Made by a program: the position numbers and the translations under genes. Of a stretch of DNA of 64,000 nt, positions 20,922 through 32,890 are shown in pieces. Source of the stretch: Athripsodes cinereus (lineage: Eukaryota > Arthropoda > Insecta > Trichoptera > Leptoceridae); assembly GCA_947579605.1 (NCBI GenBank), contig OX388309.1, positions 16,438,713-16,502,712 on the forward strand. The letters run 5' to 3'. Each line of letters begins with the position of its first letter. The stretch's first letter is position 1. The notes beneath the pieces were generated by a model that saw nothing but the letters and a program-made list of their open reading frames with translations, had not been told where the DNA came from and ran no database searches.

Positions 20922-21130
20922 TAAAATTGAAAAAAAAAACACGATATGTAGTTAATTTCCAAATGACTTTTATTAACTTCGCGTACTAGTATTCGGAGAC
21001 TCTCGACTCCATCATCAGGCAATTAGTAAAAAGTGATTTAGTAAATCAGGCGATTAGTAAAAAAAGATTAGGTAGGTATTAATAAAAGTCATTTGGAAGT
21101 TAACTACATATGGTGTTTTTTTCAATTTTA
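20922..21130. mobile_element. Fold-back element, ~52-bp arms
   Basis: The left arm 20922-20975 and right arm 21080-21130 are inverted copies (TAAAATTGAAAAAAA outer end; CCAAATGACTTTTATTA inner end) with two mismatches and a 3-base A-run difference. The centre holds GACTCCATCATCAGG and a repeated CAGGC(A/G)ATTAGTAAAAA word. Non-coding and MITE-like; no clear target duplication. Confidence 0.7.
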
Positions 21131-21291
21131 TGTTGAAATGGACTTCCAACAGGTACCTACCTTCGGTCAACAACATTAATATTTTAACATATTAGTTTCG
21201 TGTGATAAATTTACATTAATATGTTATTGTTATAGGTGATTGCACTGTAATAATTAAACAAAAAATAAACTACAATTGGCAAGTGCAGAAA

Positions 21292-21554
21292 CCCTAAATC
21301 GACTGAGATCTGGTGTAGGAAACTGCCGCGACAATAGAGAACGATGGGGCTTCCTACAGGACGAATCCGGAGCATGTGACTGTGGTGCAGCACAGACTAT
21401 GCCACACTTGTTGGAATGTCCATTGTGCCCTGTCACTTGCACTATGGAGGATATTTTTGACGCATCTCCACCTGCTGTGCGTTTTGCGCAGTACTGGAGA
21501 TCAGTTTGATGGGTTTTTTCTCTGGGTTTCGACACGATAAATAATAATAATAAT
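21292..21554 (+). mobile_element. LINE C-terminal fragment with (TAA)n tail
   Basis: Encodes RLRSGVGNCRDNRERWGF, CDCGAAQTMPHLLECPLCPVTC and FAQYWRSV, ending at TGA 21507-21509. It is then followed by ATAAATAATAATAATAA. The C-x-C-x6-H-x4-C cluster and the 'ARFW/AQYW' ending are familiar from jockey/RTE-type LINE C-termini. A perfect 10-bp duplication AGTGCAGAAA (21282-21291 and 21555-21564) brackets it, fixing both insertion ends. A 5'-truncated, dead copy. Confidence 0.8.
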
Positions 21555-21564
21555 AGTGCAGAAA

Positions 21565-22330
21565 GTTACCCTGTACCTATAGTATTTAGTTCACTTTAGA
21601 GCTTTACCGGCTGCCAATGTTAGTGTTACTTAAAATGTTGTAAGATATTATCGTATAGGTACAATACAATGTTCATCGCGTCTCCATTAAAAGTGGGTAT
21701 CTGACGGCATCTAGTGCAGATAATGACATCACCGATTCCCTTGTTTGTATGAATAAATTATCTAGTAGATATAACACGAAAGAGCTGTTTAGCAAAACTT
21801 CTAGAATTTCTACAACATGTAACAACTGCTTAATTTCATTAAAGTTTCATCCACTTAAAATCAGTCGAAGTCAATCTTTTCAAAACAAGATTAAGTTGTT
21901 TTAGAAAGAAGGATACACCTTCATACTTTTATTTTGGGATATTTTGGGATTTTTTACTTTTATATTTTATATTTTTGTATTATTTTAAATATTGTATTAT
22001 TATTGTTTTAATTTTACTTTAACTTTTTTAGAGAATTTTAACTTTTGCTTTTTTTTTCCCTCAAGACTAAGACATTTCTGGTAAGAGTGGAATCTTCGCT
22101 GGTCCACATGTTAAATGTATTAATTGTCAACATATTATGTAACGACTGTTTGATTCTAAATATTGTAAAAATAAAAAAAATAAAATAAAAAATACTTTGT
22201 CTTTTTAAAATCTTCAGATTTCAAAAAATTATCTTTACGAAAAATTTTCAAACGACGTCAACGTTTGGACGAAAAGTACCTATACATTTATTTATTTCAT
22301 TGAACTGTCGCACGTAACTTGGTAGATATC
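21565..22330. other. Non-coding DNA, possible retroposed 3' UTR
   Basis: No gene recognised. 22040-22192 ends in AAAAATAAAAAAAATAAAATAAAAAAT after a TTGATTCTAAATATTG stretch, which looks like the 3' end of a retroposed transcript. The parent is unidentified. Confidence 0.35.
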
Positions 22331-22332
22331 AG

Positions 22333-22485
22333 ACCCCTAGACATACCGTACCTGGCGATCGACTACAAACGAATATTCGACTATAACCGCAACAATAACG
22401 CATAACTACACGGTACATGTAAGTAGATTGTCGAAAAGTTCGCCAGTAGTCGATCGTACGGTTTGTCTACGGCCCCAAACCTAAA
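22333..22485. mobile_element. MITE-like imperfect inverted repeat
   Basis: The left end CCTAGACATACCGTAC plus GGCGATCGACTAC is mirrored on the right by GTAGACAAACCGTACGATCGACTAC when read inward. Arms are about 35 bases with indels. Non-coding. Confidence 0.45.
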
Positions 22486-22890
22486 AATGTTTGATAATTC
22501 CTGACAACGCAATTATAATGTTGAAAAATCATGAATGAGTGACTACTCTCTTAAGATTAAATAGTTGTATTAGTCAGTATAGTTCTATATAAGGATTTTC
22601 CATTTCTATGTGAATGATACTTTTATTTGCATACTGTCAGAGCATATGTACCTACTGCGATAGTACGTATAGGACGAATGTTTGATGTTTTTAATCGAAT
22701 TAAAATAGTGTATTGTTTAAATTTATTTAGTTTAAGCTGTGCAAACAAGTGTGTGTTTTTCTTTGTATTAATCTCTCTTCTTTCTGTTTTTAACTATGTT
22801 TGAAAATGTTTATTTTACTGTACTATTTTTATGTGCATCACTCAACGAAAAGATGAACACTGTCATATACTTAAAATAAATAAATAATAC

Positions 22891-23071
22891 TTCGAAAAAA
22901 TTAAGACATTTTACATCTTAAATTCAGCGATGAGGTTTGCCACCCATCCTGAATGTCTTGTTTTTATATTGGCACGGAGAGGACAGCTTGCATGTTTTAT
23001 ATGCAGCTGGTCTGCTGGCTACCCCACTTGTGGGATATGCCGTGATGGTATAGTAGTAGTAATAATAATAC
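22891..23071 (+). mobile_element. SINE-A copy 1
   Basis: Consensus-like copy: TTAAATTCAGCGATGAGG, GCCACCCATCCTGAATGTC, GGCACGGAGAGGACAG, CTACCCCACTTGTGGGATAT, GCCGTGATGGTATAGTAGTAG. It ends in a (TAG)/(TAA) tail. The 3' CCCAC-TT-GTGGG hairpin is intact. Non-coding. Confidence 0.8.
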
Positions 23072-23673
23072 TAAGGCATCTCCTACATGTTATCAGGTAC
23101 CAAGCAAACTAACTGCATTTACAAAACAATAGAGTCGTCCGCTTTGTGTCAATAATAAATAAGTTTATCGGATGGATGAATGCCTCATTGCTGAACAAAG
23201 TTGAGGTATAATATGAAAATTATCAAATGTTTTTGAACAACTCTAAAATTCGGTTTGTTTCAAAATATTTGTTTCTTAAGTTTATCTTTCTAATATTAGA
23301 TATCATAAATAAGAGTTGCTGGATAACACTAATACCTACCAAATAGTTCAGAAAGCATGTTTACCATTGCGATCTTATGTCTGTATACGTTTTAAAAGGG
23401 ACTTATAAAGGCGATAAAGATTCTCCTTTACCTACCTTGTACAGATACTTTTAATAAATTATTGAATGATAACGTTGTGTATGGATTGTTTATTCACCAT
23501 TAAAAGTCAGCACCTAACTCACATACCTATTCATGTAATAAAATAGGATATTTCTTTTGCACGTCCATCAATAATCTAATTAAAATGTGAATAGATTGTA
23601 CATCAACACACTTATGTAATGTAAAATTTTAATTTCACTTATTTTAGACGCATTAACAATTTCTAGACTTTTT

Positions 23674-23808
23674 TTTTTTTTACTTGAATTTCTATGTTTA
23701 TTTGTTACATGAATTCAAGAAAAGTCTTGAAAAGCTCGTCAATGGTGTAGGTTCACTAAAATATTAAATTCATGTAACAAATAAACATATAAATTCAAGT
23801 AAAAAAAA
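23674..23808. repeat. Fold-back repeat with 42-bp arms
   Basis: Arms 23674-23715 and 23767-23808 are inverted copies with one mismatch (AATTCATGTAACAAATAAAC... ending in a T/A run) around a 51-base spacer. It directly abuts the SINE-A copy at 23816. A related single arm occurs at 43513-43592. Confidence 0.8.
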
Positions 23809-23815
23809 TATATTT

Positions 23816-23982
23816 TACTACTACTACACCATCAAGGCTAGTGGAGTAGCCAGCAGACCAACTGCACATAATAAATATGCAAGCTGTCCTCTCCATGCCA
23901 ATATAAAATCAAGACATTCAGGATTGATAGCAAATTTCATCGCTGAATTTAATATGTAAAATGTCTTAATTTTTCGAACACC
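23816..23982 (-). mobile_element. SINE-A copy 2
   Basis: Inverted copy beginning with the TACTACTACTAC tail, then CACCATCAAGGCTAGTGG, GTAGCCAGCAGACCAACTGC, TCCTCTCCATGCCAATATAA and TCAGGATTGATAGCAAATTT. More diverged than copy 1. Confidence 0.8.
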
Positions 23983-26129
23983 GAAATATTTTAAAATCAA
24001 ATTTTTTTAATTCATATTGAGATTGTATCGTTTCGAATCGAAATTTATGTTTTTTTCTAACTGTTTTGTCGAAGACTAACTTACAATACACCGTTTCTAT
24101 GACCTTATAATATTTATATATATACTGCATCAGGAGTAATGTTAGTTATGCAAATCAACAAGTACAAAGAAAAATCTTAACACTGAAATAGAATTGTCTC
24201 CTCTCTTTCTAATCTCAACAGGATCTTTAAAGTTTAAATGTCAAAAGAAGAAAAGTTGGAAGGTATTTCGTTCAAGTATTTCTGATGAATTTCCTGTTAT
24301 CTTTAATACTAATTAGACCCTCAATGAATAATAGAAGATATTCAAGATTTTACTTCGAAGAAAAGTAAAACCTTCTGGAAAATTAAAATCAGTACGGACA
24401 TTGGATCCGAACAACTTATGATTGTCATTCATAAAGGATTCAATTAAAGTCGTATAAAACATTATTAATCAACTACAAACTGTGTCATTTATTTCACTGA
24501 TTATCTTTACAATTTGCGCCTTTGTGTGTAAACATATATCAAAATTAAGTTTAACCTGTCTCGAGAAACCGTGATTAGGATATAAACTATAGGTATACGT
24601 TACCTTTAGCATATTAATTGTATTATTGTGAAACTAGTAAGAGAACGAACCAATTATGATCTTCTCGTATTGTATCTATCCAAATTTTCTAATGAAGCAC
24701 ATGTACATAGTATAGGCACACATAATTCACTCGAGATCATGTTTTGACTCCGAAGACAAAATTATAAGAAGTTACCTAGAGTGTTACTCCCGATACGGAT
24801 CTTAACTAACAAATCCCAAATTGATATTGTTCAATTATCTAAGCTCCAGGGTACCAAATATGCAAAAAAGTAAATTAATGAATTTCCTGTTTTTGAGACT
24901 CTTAGAGATTGCAGTTTATTACAACGACTTTTAATATAGACTGAAAATACAAATGAAAAATTGGTAATGCGACCAATTTTACTTTTCTACAAAACAGCGC
25001 ATTTAAAAAAAATCTAGTTATTATTATTATTATTTGAAATATTTAAAGCCAACAAATTATTTGATAGAAGATATAAAAAAAATTTGAGTAAATATTTTCT
25101 GAGATATATATATAGTAGGTATTATATACATACTAATTTAGTAAGGTATACCTACCTACAATTAAGTAATAAATTCAACATTTGATCGACTTTCTGGTAA
25201 CCCTTAAATTTAAATAATCAAATTAATTCTTAGTAATTAAATTTAACGCCTTTAGAGTTATTTTAAAGTTAAATTGCCTTACAATGAACAAAAAGTGTGA
25301 CATCAATTACTTCAACAATATTAATTATTATTCTTCTTCTTTTTCCCCTTTTAACATCCTCTCAAAACCAAAGGGAAGCATGCGGTAATTGTAAAGCAAA
25401 TTAATATTATATAATTATTATCAAACAGTTCCATCTTATTTGCGGGTCAAAGTTGGTCATAAAATATGTTCCTTATCTCAGGAATCTCCTGAGCTCTGAT
25501 GGTATTGTACTATATAATATATACAATGTACATACAAAATAATAATATTCTACGCCAATTATTGTAAGATGCTTCCCATATATGGACATTGAACACACAC
25601 ATGGTAATGAATACTAATGTGAAACTATCTACTAACCACCTAATTTATGTATAATAAATTACAAAATCATATAATTATTCATTTTCAATAAAAAATAATT
25701 ATAATTACTATAAATTAGTTGGTATAATAGATTTTTAATTCTACTATGGGTCGACATTCTACTATGTACTTTGCCAAAATAGTATACTTTGCAAAATCTC
25801 GACTTAGTCTATGTTTGACTTATTCTTATAATATATGATATCTCACAGACGTCAAATTGGCACTTTATGTAGAATATAGGCCTCAAAAATATTAAGTGGT
25901 TAATTTACTGATTAATTTACTGAGACCTTAAGTTAAATCATGAATCAGGGAATATATAGATTTTAATTTGACAAAAGTAACAAAGTGTCGAAATTAACAC
26001 TGTGTCGGTGTTTAAGTACCTAGTAGAATATCAAAATGATATAGGTACCTAAAATAAAAAAAATCGACTATATTTCTTACTATTATTTAGAAAAAAAATT
26101 GTTTTTGACTTCAACACTCTAGGAGTTGA

Positions 26130-26215
26130 TAAATCTATTCGGCGCCCTTGAGATGGTCACGGATCATTAAACGGCGCCACATATAAATAGTCCGATTATT
26201 ATTATTATTATTATT
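26130..26215. repeat. GC-rich block ending in (ATT)n
   Basis: Two GGCGCC words (CGGCGCCCTTGAG and AACGGCGCCACAT) precede GATTATTATTATTATTATTATT. Probably the 3' end of an unidentified retroposon. Confidence 0.35.
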
Positions 26216-27096
26216 TACTTAAACATACTGGACACAACATAAAATAAATTCTACTAAAAGTGATTTGTTCAGATAATATTTCGCATTCAGATACGAGAAC
26301 AATATAATGAAAATAAATTATTTATATAAATTAGTAAAAATTATGTATCACAAAATTATAATCTTTCTTAAATACCTACATAATATACTATATTCATGAA
26401 TCACAGCAACAAAACAAGCATACTTTTATCAAATGGATTAAAAAAACTCTTCAATATCAAAATCGTATCAAAATGTCACACGTACCCTAGTAAGTATAAA
26501 TATTTTTTCAGGAAATTAATAAAAAGAGTCGGATCAGTTTGTAAGATTTCATATGTTGAGAAGTAGGGTCCTTTCATGCCATAAGTTAGTTTTGACATTT
26601 TGAAAGATCCATTAATCATTTTTACTAATATGAGATATGGAGAGATTTAAGATTTATTGTAAAGCAAATTCCTGCAATGCAACGTGAACCGTAAGACCCT
26701 TTTGTCAAGACAGGTTTTCCCATTCCTCTCCCGAATTGGAGATTTCATTATTATTTTTAGTTGCATAGATAGATAGTTGCATAGCATAATTCTCCTCAAT
26801 GCTACCAGTTCTATCTATTCAATCATGAAATTGTCGAAAATGTGAAATGAAATATCAGTCTCGTGTAGCGTCTTGTCGTGTTCAATTCCCGGTTAGATCA
26901 TGGATATTATGGATTTATATCAAAATAACAACAACAAACAAACAGTCGGGTAAAACTAATGTGATCTTTATATAAAGATATGATAGAAATAAAAAAAATG
27001 TTGCAAAGGATATTTATAAATCTCGTAGAGTCGCTGATAAATTATAGGCCCCCACTCTAATCTGGAAAAAAATTGTCCAACGTTTGCATACCAATA

Positions 27097-27097
<1 letters not shown>

Positions 27098-27163
<66 letters not shown>
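27098..27163. repeat. (CA)33 microsatellite
   Basis: 66 bases of uninterrupted CA/AC, followed by ATACACAC. The cysteine/valine-rich frames it creates on the - strand are artefacts. Confidence 0.95.
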
Positions 27164-27168
<5 letters not shown>

Positions 27169-27178
27169 ACCACATGTT

Positions 27179-27300
27179 ACGATGAGGTATATCACTCATC
27201 CTGAATGTTTTAACTTTAATTGGCACGGATAGAACTACTTGCATGTTTATTGCAAGCAGTAGATCCGCTGACACTTGGCAGATTTTATGATGGGATGGAT
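27179..27300 (+). mobile_element. SINE-A copy 3, diverged
   Basis: ACGATGAGGTATATCACTCA, TCCTGAATGTTTTAACTTTA, GGCACGGATAGAAC and TTGCATGTTTATTGCAAGCAG are recognisable. The 3' CCCCAC hairpin is mutated and the tail lost. It sits directly beside the (CA)n tract. Confidence 0.65.
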
Positions 27301-30211
27301 GATGGACATTTGGAAATACGGTATTAAGTATAAAATTATTTATAATACCTATTTTTAATGGAAACGCTTATCTCACCTAAACATTGGGTGTTAAAATAAC
27401 CATTTTATAAAATTCCTCCAAATCCAGTGGGTATACACGAGTATAGGCAGGTAAATTTTACGGAACATCACGACAATGTTCCCTTATCTTAATGCCGTCA
27501 TCAACTAAAGCCTTCCTTGCTAATTACAGTTCATTATAAATAGCCACGGCACGGACCGCTCGCTTTTATAAATCTTGAATTAACCTTCATAAATTACCAT
27601 AAACACCTCAACCGTTTACTCTGTGGTGAGACGAAACGTAGCTCCAAGTTGTTAAACTATCCTACATCCACTACCCCTGTCCCAAATACAATATATTCAT
27701 CTAAATCCAGACAGTTACGTTGCACTCCACTCAACGGGATTTCCTTTTCCCCCTTTTACGAGTCCGAAAGGAATCGTTTAAAAGTCTCTGCAACTTATCC
27801 AAAGGGAGGCATGAACTCCGCCAACCCATGTAATATCTTATTCTTCAAAATCATTCGACCGTAGACACTTCAAGTAGACATTGTTCTTAAGTGAGGAATA
27901 ATCTTACGCTCCACGACAGAGTTAATCGAAAGGTTTTCTTAATAAAATGAAAATAACTGATACCCTCACTTGATTTTTCTTTCTCCTGAAACCTTATTAC
28001 AAGTCCCTTTTTTATTGTCTTTTCGAGTTCTCTTTTAACAAACATTTCATTTACACACAAATACTAGTATTTAGGCCCTTAAGTAAGTACAGGTAAGTAT
28101 CGTGATCATTGAATATAATATTATTTATGTAATGTTTACTTTTAACGAGTATCCTATGAATCATCTGTTGCCTACAGATGTTTCGTGAAATTAAGAACAT
28201 CAATCAACTAAAAACATTATAATAATAATTTATTTATAATCTACCTACTTTATATTCTCATCTCATATTCACGTTTTACTTATTCCTTCTAAAAATAGTA
28301 CTTGAAACACCGACGATAATTTTTATAGAAGGTATCTAATAGAAATTGCAAACTATTTAATACGTACTTGAGTAGCAGTATTGTAACTATGAGTACCTAC
28401 CTATGTACATCGCCTTATGAAATAATGGAGAAAACTTTTATGTTTTGATTGCTTTTGAGATAGTTTTAACGACTTAACTCTTTTATAATGTTTCTCAAAA
28501 TATTAGAAACTTACTTATATATTGTTTTATTATCAACATGAGAATAATACCTAGGTGTTAACATAGCAATGTATTTCACATAAGTACCTAGGTATAAATT
28601 AGCTATAAATGAGTACTACTGAAATTTCTAAATTTTTATTAAAATAAGGGTTGATCATATTGGAGAATGTCGCACTACGACTTTTATTGGGTGTTTATTG
28701 GTAACACTGACAGAGTAACGATGTGACACTGAGTAGATAAATGAGCTCAGATAATAACAGAATATTTCTTGAGGGGCAAATCGATAATAGACTCAATTTG
28801 TTAAATTCAAACGATTGTTGGAATGTCTGAATTCAATAAATGTGAAACGATTATTTTCTCATCTCAAGGTATCTATTTACAAATACATTATTTATATTCA
28901 GAGCACTGAAGCAAGTTATCAAAGCTTTTACGAGTATTTTGAATTAGCAACATTTTTCTTTGATGCCCCATATTTTTTAATTGAGTCTGCTTCCAATTGT
29001 ACTTAGTTAAATCAACTAAAATTATTTTATACCTAAAAAAGTATAGTTAGTTGTATTATTATACACTGACATAATATATGTAGGTATCTATAACCCGAAA
29101 TATTAAAAGCTACAGTGTTTTTGTGCTATAATAAACATATCAAATTATGTACCCTGTAATGGAAAAATAATGTATTTTTCTAGCCCCCACAAGTGTAACT
29201 ACATCCTTGATAGCCGCTCACATACTCTTTGTATTATATATTATATCTATAAAAACATGTAGTACCTACTTCTCACAGTCACAGCATTCCTTCCCAAGGA
29301 CAACTTAAGTAGCATTCTGCGTCAACATTGACATACCATAATGTTATTTGGTAGACAAGTTAACCCGAAGCTTATTCGTAGCAAACATATTCGTAGATAG
29401 GTTTGTCTGTGTACTATATCGTAGCATGGATGTATGATAAGGTTACCTTCTCACTACACTGTTCTCAGTGACGTCTGTAAGATTTTAATATGTGGCCGCG
29501 TATGTTTATGAAGTCAGTATTCCCGTAAAATGAACTCTTTAGAGTAGAACACGGCTAAATACATATACTTACCCTCGGAAATTTTGATACTTTTGTCAGA
29601 CTAGAATGGAAGAAAGAAACGCAAAAACGAAATACCTAAGTATCCAGACTTATTTATACCTATAATCTTGTTGTACACTTTTTTTTAATCTGAAACACTT
29701 TTCTGTCAAAAAACATTGTATCCCAGGGCAATCCCTAAGAAGTTAAGAACATTGTTCAGAAAAATAAATTATAATAGAAAAACGTAAAATGACGTAAAAA
29801 ATTGGTGAATACGATTATATTCATTTTGGTAAATGAAAATGAATATTCATTTCCTTTTCTTATGAACAAAGACAAAGATCCCATAACTATTAATAAAAGC
29901 TTAAATTAATATAGAATTGCATCTCCCGTCTAGACAAGTTCTATTTGAGGTGGTAATTTTTTTATCAATTTACATAAATATGTAGACTTTAGTGAAAAGT
30001 TAATATTTTAACCTTCTGGTTACCAGTGTGCCCGTACAGAAACATGAAGAATTTTTGATTGATTGAGTTGACGTTGAATTTGTAACACCTCATTGATTTA
30101 CGGAAATAAACACAAACTGCTTAAGTTTCATTATATTTAATAATTGGTATAGCATCCTGTTTTCGACTTACAGAGTCATCGTCAAACTGATAGTTTAAAT
30201 ATCAAAACTGA

Positions 30212-30352
30212 TAGTTTAAATTCCAGGGGGTCCGTGGTTCGATCCCAGGTGCTGGCAAACTCCCCATTCACGGCACAAGCTTTTAGCTTAGTGTGAAAGG
30301 TGTATAAGGTTGTATTTGGGTTTATAACAAAACCCAGATATATCTTTAAAAA
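30212..30352 (+). mobile_element. SINE-B copy with B box
   Basis: Begins about TTCCAGGGGGTCCG, carries a B-box match GGTTCGATCCC (30236-30246), then GCTGGCAAACTCC, CACGGCACAAGCTTTTAGC, GGTTGTATTTGGGTTTATAA, CAAAACCCAGATATATC, and a tail of 11 A. The A box is missing, so the 5' end is truncated. A 20-base word containing AACTGATAGTTTAAAT is tandemly repeated just upstream (30184-30221). Confidence 0.7.
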
Positions 30353-32461
30353 AAAAAAGGTTTCTGTATCAATTTTCAAATATGGTAAAAATCCAATAGT
30401 TTGTGTTATTTTCATTAATGAAAAATTATATTTATAAAATCGTCTGGCTTGAAATTGAAAATTCATGCTTTATATAGAAACTATTCAAAAAGGTTGCTTT
30501 TAAAGGATAGAATAAGAAATTTCCTGTTGGAGTTACTAATTGATGTGTTAATCAGTTCCAATGGCTAGTGTGGTAGAATTTTTTTATGATTGTGTATGTT
30601 CAACTGTGTTGTTATGAAAATGTAAAGACGATATTATTTGAATAAAGATAATGCCCGCAATCCACGTATGTGAACGTAAAATGTTTATTTTTCTTATGAT
30701 GTTCATGAATTTTTTTTTTTTTTTTATTTGTTATAATGAATATAATATTATACAATATTAGAACATAACTATGTTGAACACAATATAGTAAAATACACGC
30801 TATTATGAGGATAGCTCGTGTTTCAAACTATAATTTTTAAATAAAATAATATCAGTTACAGCTTTATAAATTTTGTAAGGTGTCCTTCAACTCCCGATAT
30901 TACTGTACAAACACATTGTCTTTCATCGAAAACGATACATTATGATAATTATTTTATTCACCAAATGTCATAAAAATGTATATATTTATTAGGTATACAC
31001 GTAAATAATCATTCCAGAACTCTCCAATTAAATATGGTTATAAGAAATATTTGTGCAATAATGCAAACAAGCACCTACTGTATGTGATCAATCTTGTGCA
31101 ATACATTGTTTAATGAACTTCAACAATATTTTCAGTGCTTTAATACAACATTAACGTATTATTTAAGACAGCAAAACATTTTTAATTACTTGCGTCTTGT
31201 GATTTCATAGAATCTAACATTAATGAATGTCGTAAAATCTCTGTCTCACATTTCACAATCCTTGATCCATGTCATTTTGAGAGCAAGATAATGTGACACC
31301 GCCATCATCTTTACACCGGATCTTATACATCCTGCATAATGTAATGGCTGTAATTATTTTGAAAACATCCCATTTCTCCTGTTTTATTCCCCAAGTGTAC
31401 TTTAAAACTATTTTCCTAAAACTTTATCAAATTTATGTGTCATAAAGTTGAAAAGATTTTAATTATTTTTCAGATATCTGACAACACTTTACTGAAATTC
31501 TTCTTTGATTAATCCTTTTGTGAAACCGTAATTGACTGAAGCTCAATGATATTCGAAGCTACAGCATCGATATTATTAGTAGGAATGTAAGGATGTGACA
31601 TGACAACAAAAATTCAAATCACTTTAAGAATTTTCTTATTTATACAATACGAAATTTCGAACAAATGAAAAGAAAACGATCAGCATTTGGAAAATATTCT
31701 TTTTCACATACCTACATATCTGCATATGTACATGGGTTGATTGAATTTTGATTTATTAAAATATCATTCGTATCATTATTAAGTAGCATCCACATCATTT
31801 CACTCTCTTGATCAGCCAAATTGAAAGGGTCGAAGCTGTTCATCGAATGTGAGCACCTCTATTCACATTTGTTCAGCCTATACTTTCATTAGCCATACTC
31901 ATAGTAATGTCGTCTATGGTTCAAGTATTATCGTAAAAAATAATGAAAAACAACAGCTATTAAAAATGAATTAGTAAAATGTTCATCAATACACAACAAC
32001 GCGTTCGTTTTATTTATGATTCGGACATTCGATACTAATTTATAGAAATAGGACAAATACTGGGAAAAACCTGTGTCGTTTCAGTGAAAGGACCTTCCGT
32101 CTAAGCTGTTATTCCAAGTGATCACCCGGAATGAAAACTCTATTTATACTTTTCAATTAGGAGGATCATCCCGAGTGAACAAATCTGAATGGTCCTTTAT
32201 TTACCGACATACATATAAATTGGCATATATTCATGTATGCTTTTTGGAAAAAGAACAGAATATTTTTCCATCAAATATTTTTCACAAGATAAATTCAGCA
32301 ATGTAATGTTGAGATCATTTTAATTCGTTCAATAAATCGAACGAATCTGTAGATAAACTTATTTGAATTGGGCGTTACACTTACAGGCGACATTAATTTA
32401 ACGTTTATATAGTGTAATATTTTATGTAATAGTAATAGTTTATATAGTGTAATATTCTATA

Positions 32462-32890
32462 TGGCTGCGAGTCTTGGCACTTAACCAAGGCTCAAGAGCG
32501 GAAGATACTAAGCTTTGAAAACAAGTGTCTTAGAAGGATTTTGGATGTCAGATGGTATGAACATGCTACAAATGATGCTGTGCGCCGGCGCACCCAGCAG
32601 AGACCTGTAATCTCCGTAATACAAGAGAGACGATGGTCCTGGCTGGGACATGTTTTGAGAATGCCCAATGATAGTTGGGCAAAAAGAGCACTGTTTTTCC
32701 GTCCGCAGGGGTTCCGTCGGCCCGGGCGTCCCTCTTTCACAATACACCGTTCCTATGACAACGATATCAGAGCGCAAGGAATGTCGTGGGAAGAGGTGAC
32801 GCAATTGGCACAGAGACGCTCTGAATGGAGGAGGCTGGTTTCTGCCCTGTGCTCCCGAGAGGAGCGTTGAGGGCGATGATGATGATGATG
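32462..32890 (+). mobile_element. LINE-B 3' fragment, copy 4
   Basis: Reads YGCESWHL, KAQERKILSFENKCLRRI, WSWLGHVLRM and GRPSFT to REER and a stop, then (GATGAT)n. Almost identical to the LINE-B copy at 6666-7737, so recently inserted. Flanked by AATATTCTAT (32452-32461) and AATATTTTAT (32891-32900), a 10-bp duplication with one change. Confidence 0.85.

Noticed and set aside
26968..27274. Cysteine/valine-rich frames on the - strand
   Set aside because: They are translations of the (CA)33 microsatellite in two frames, not genes.
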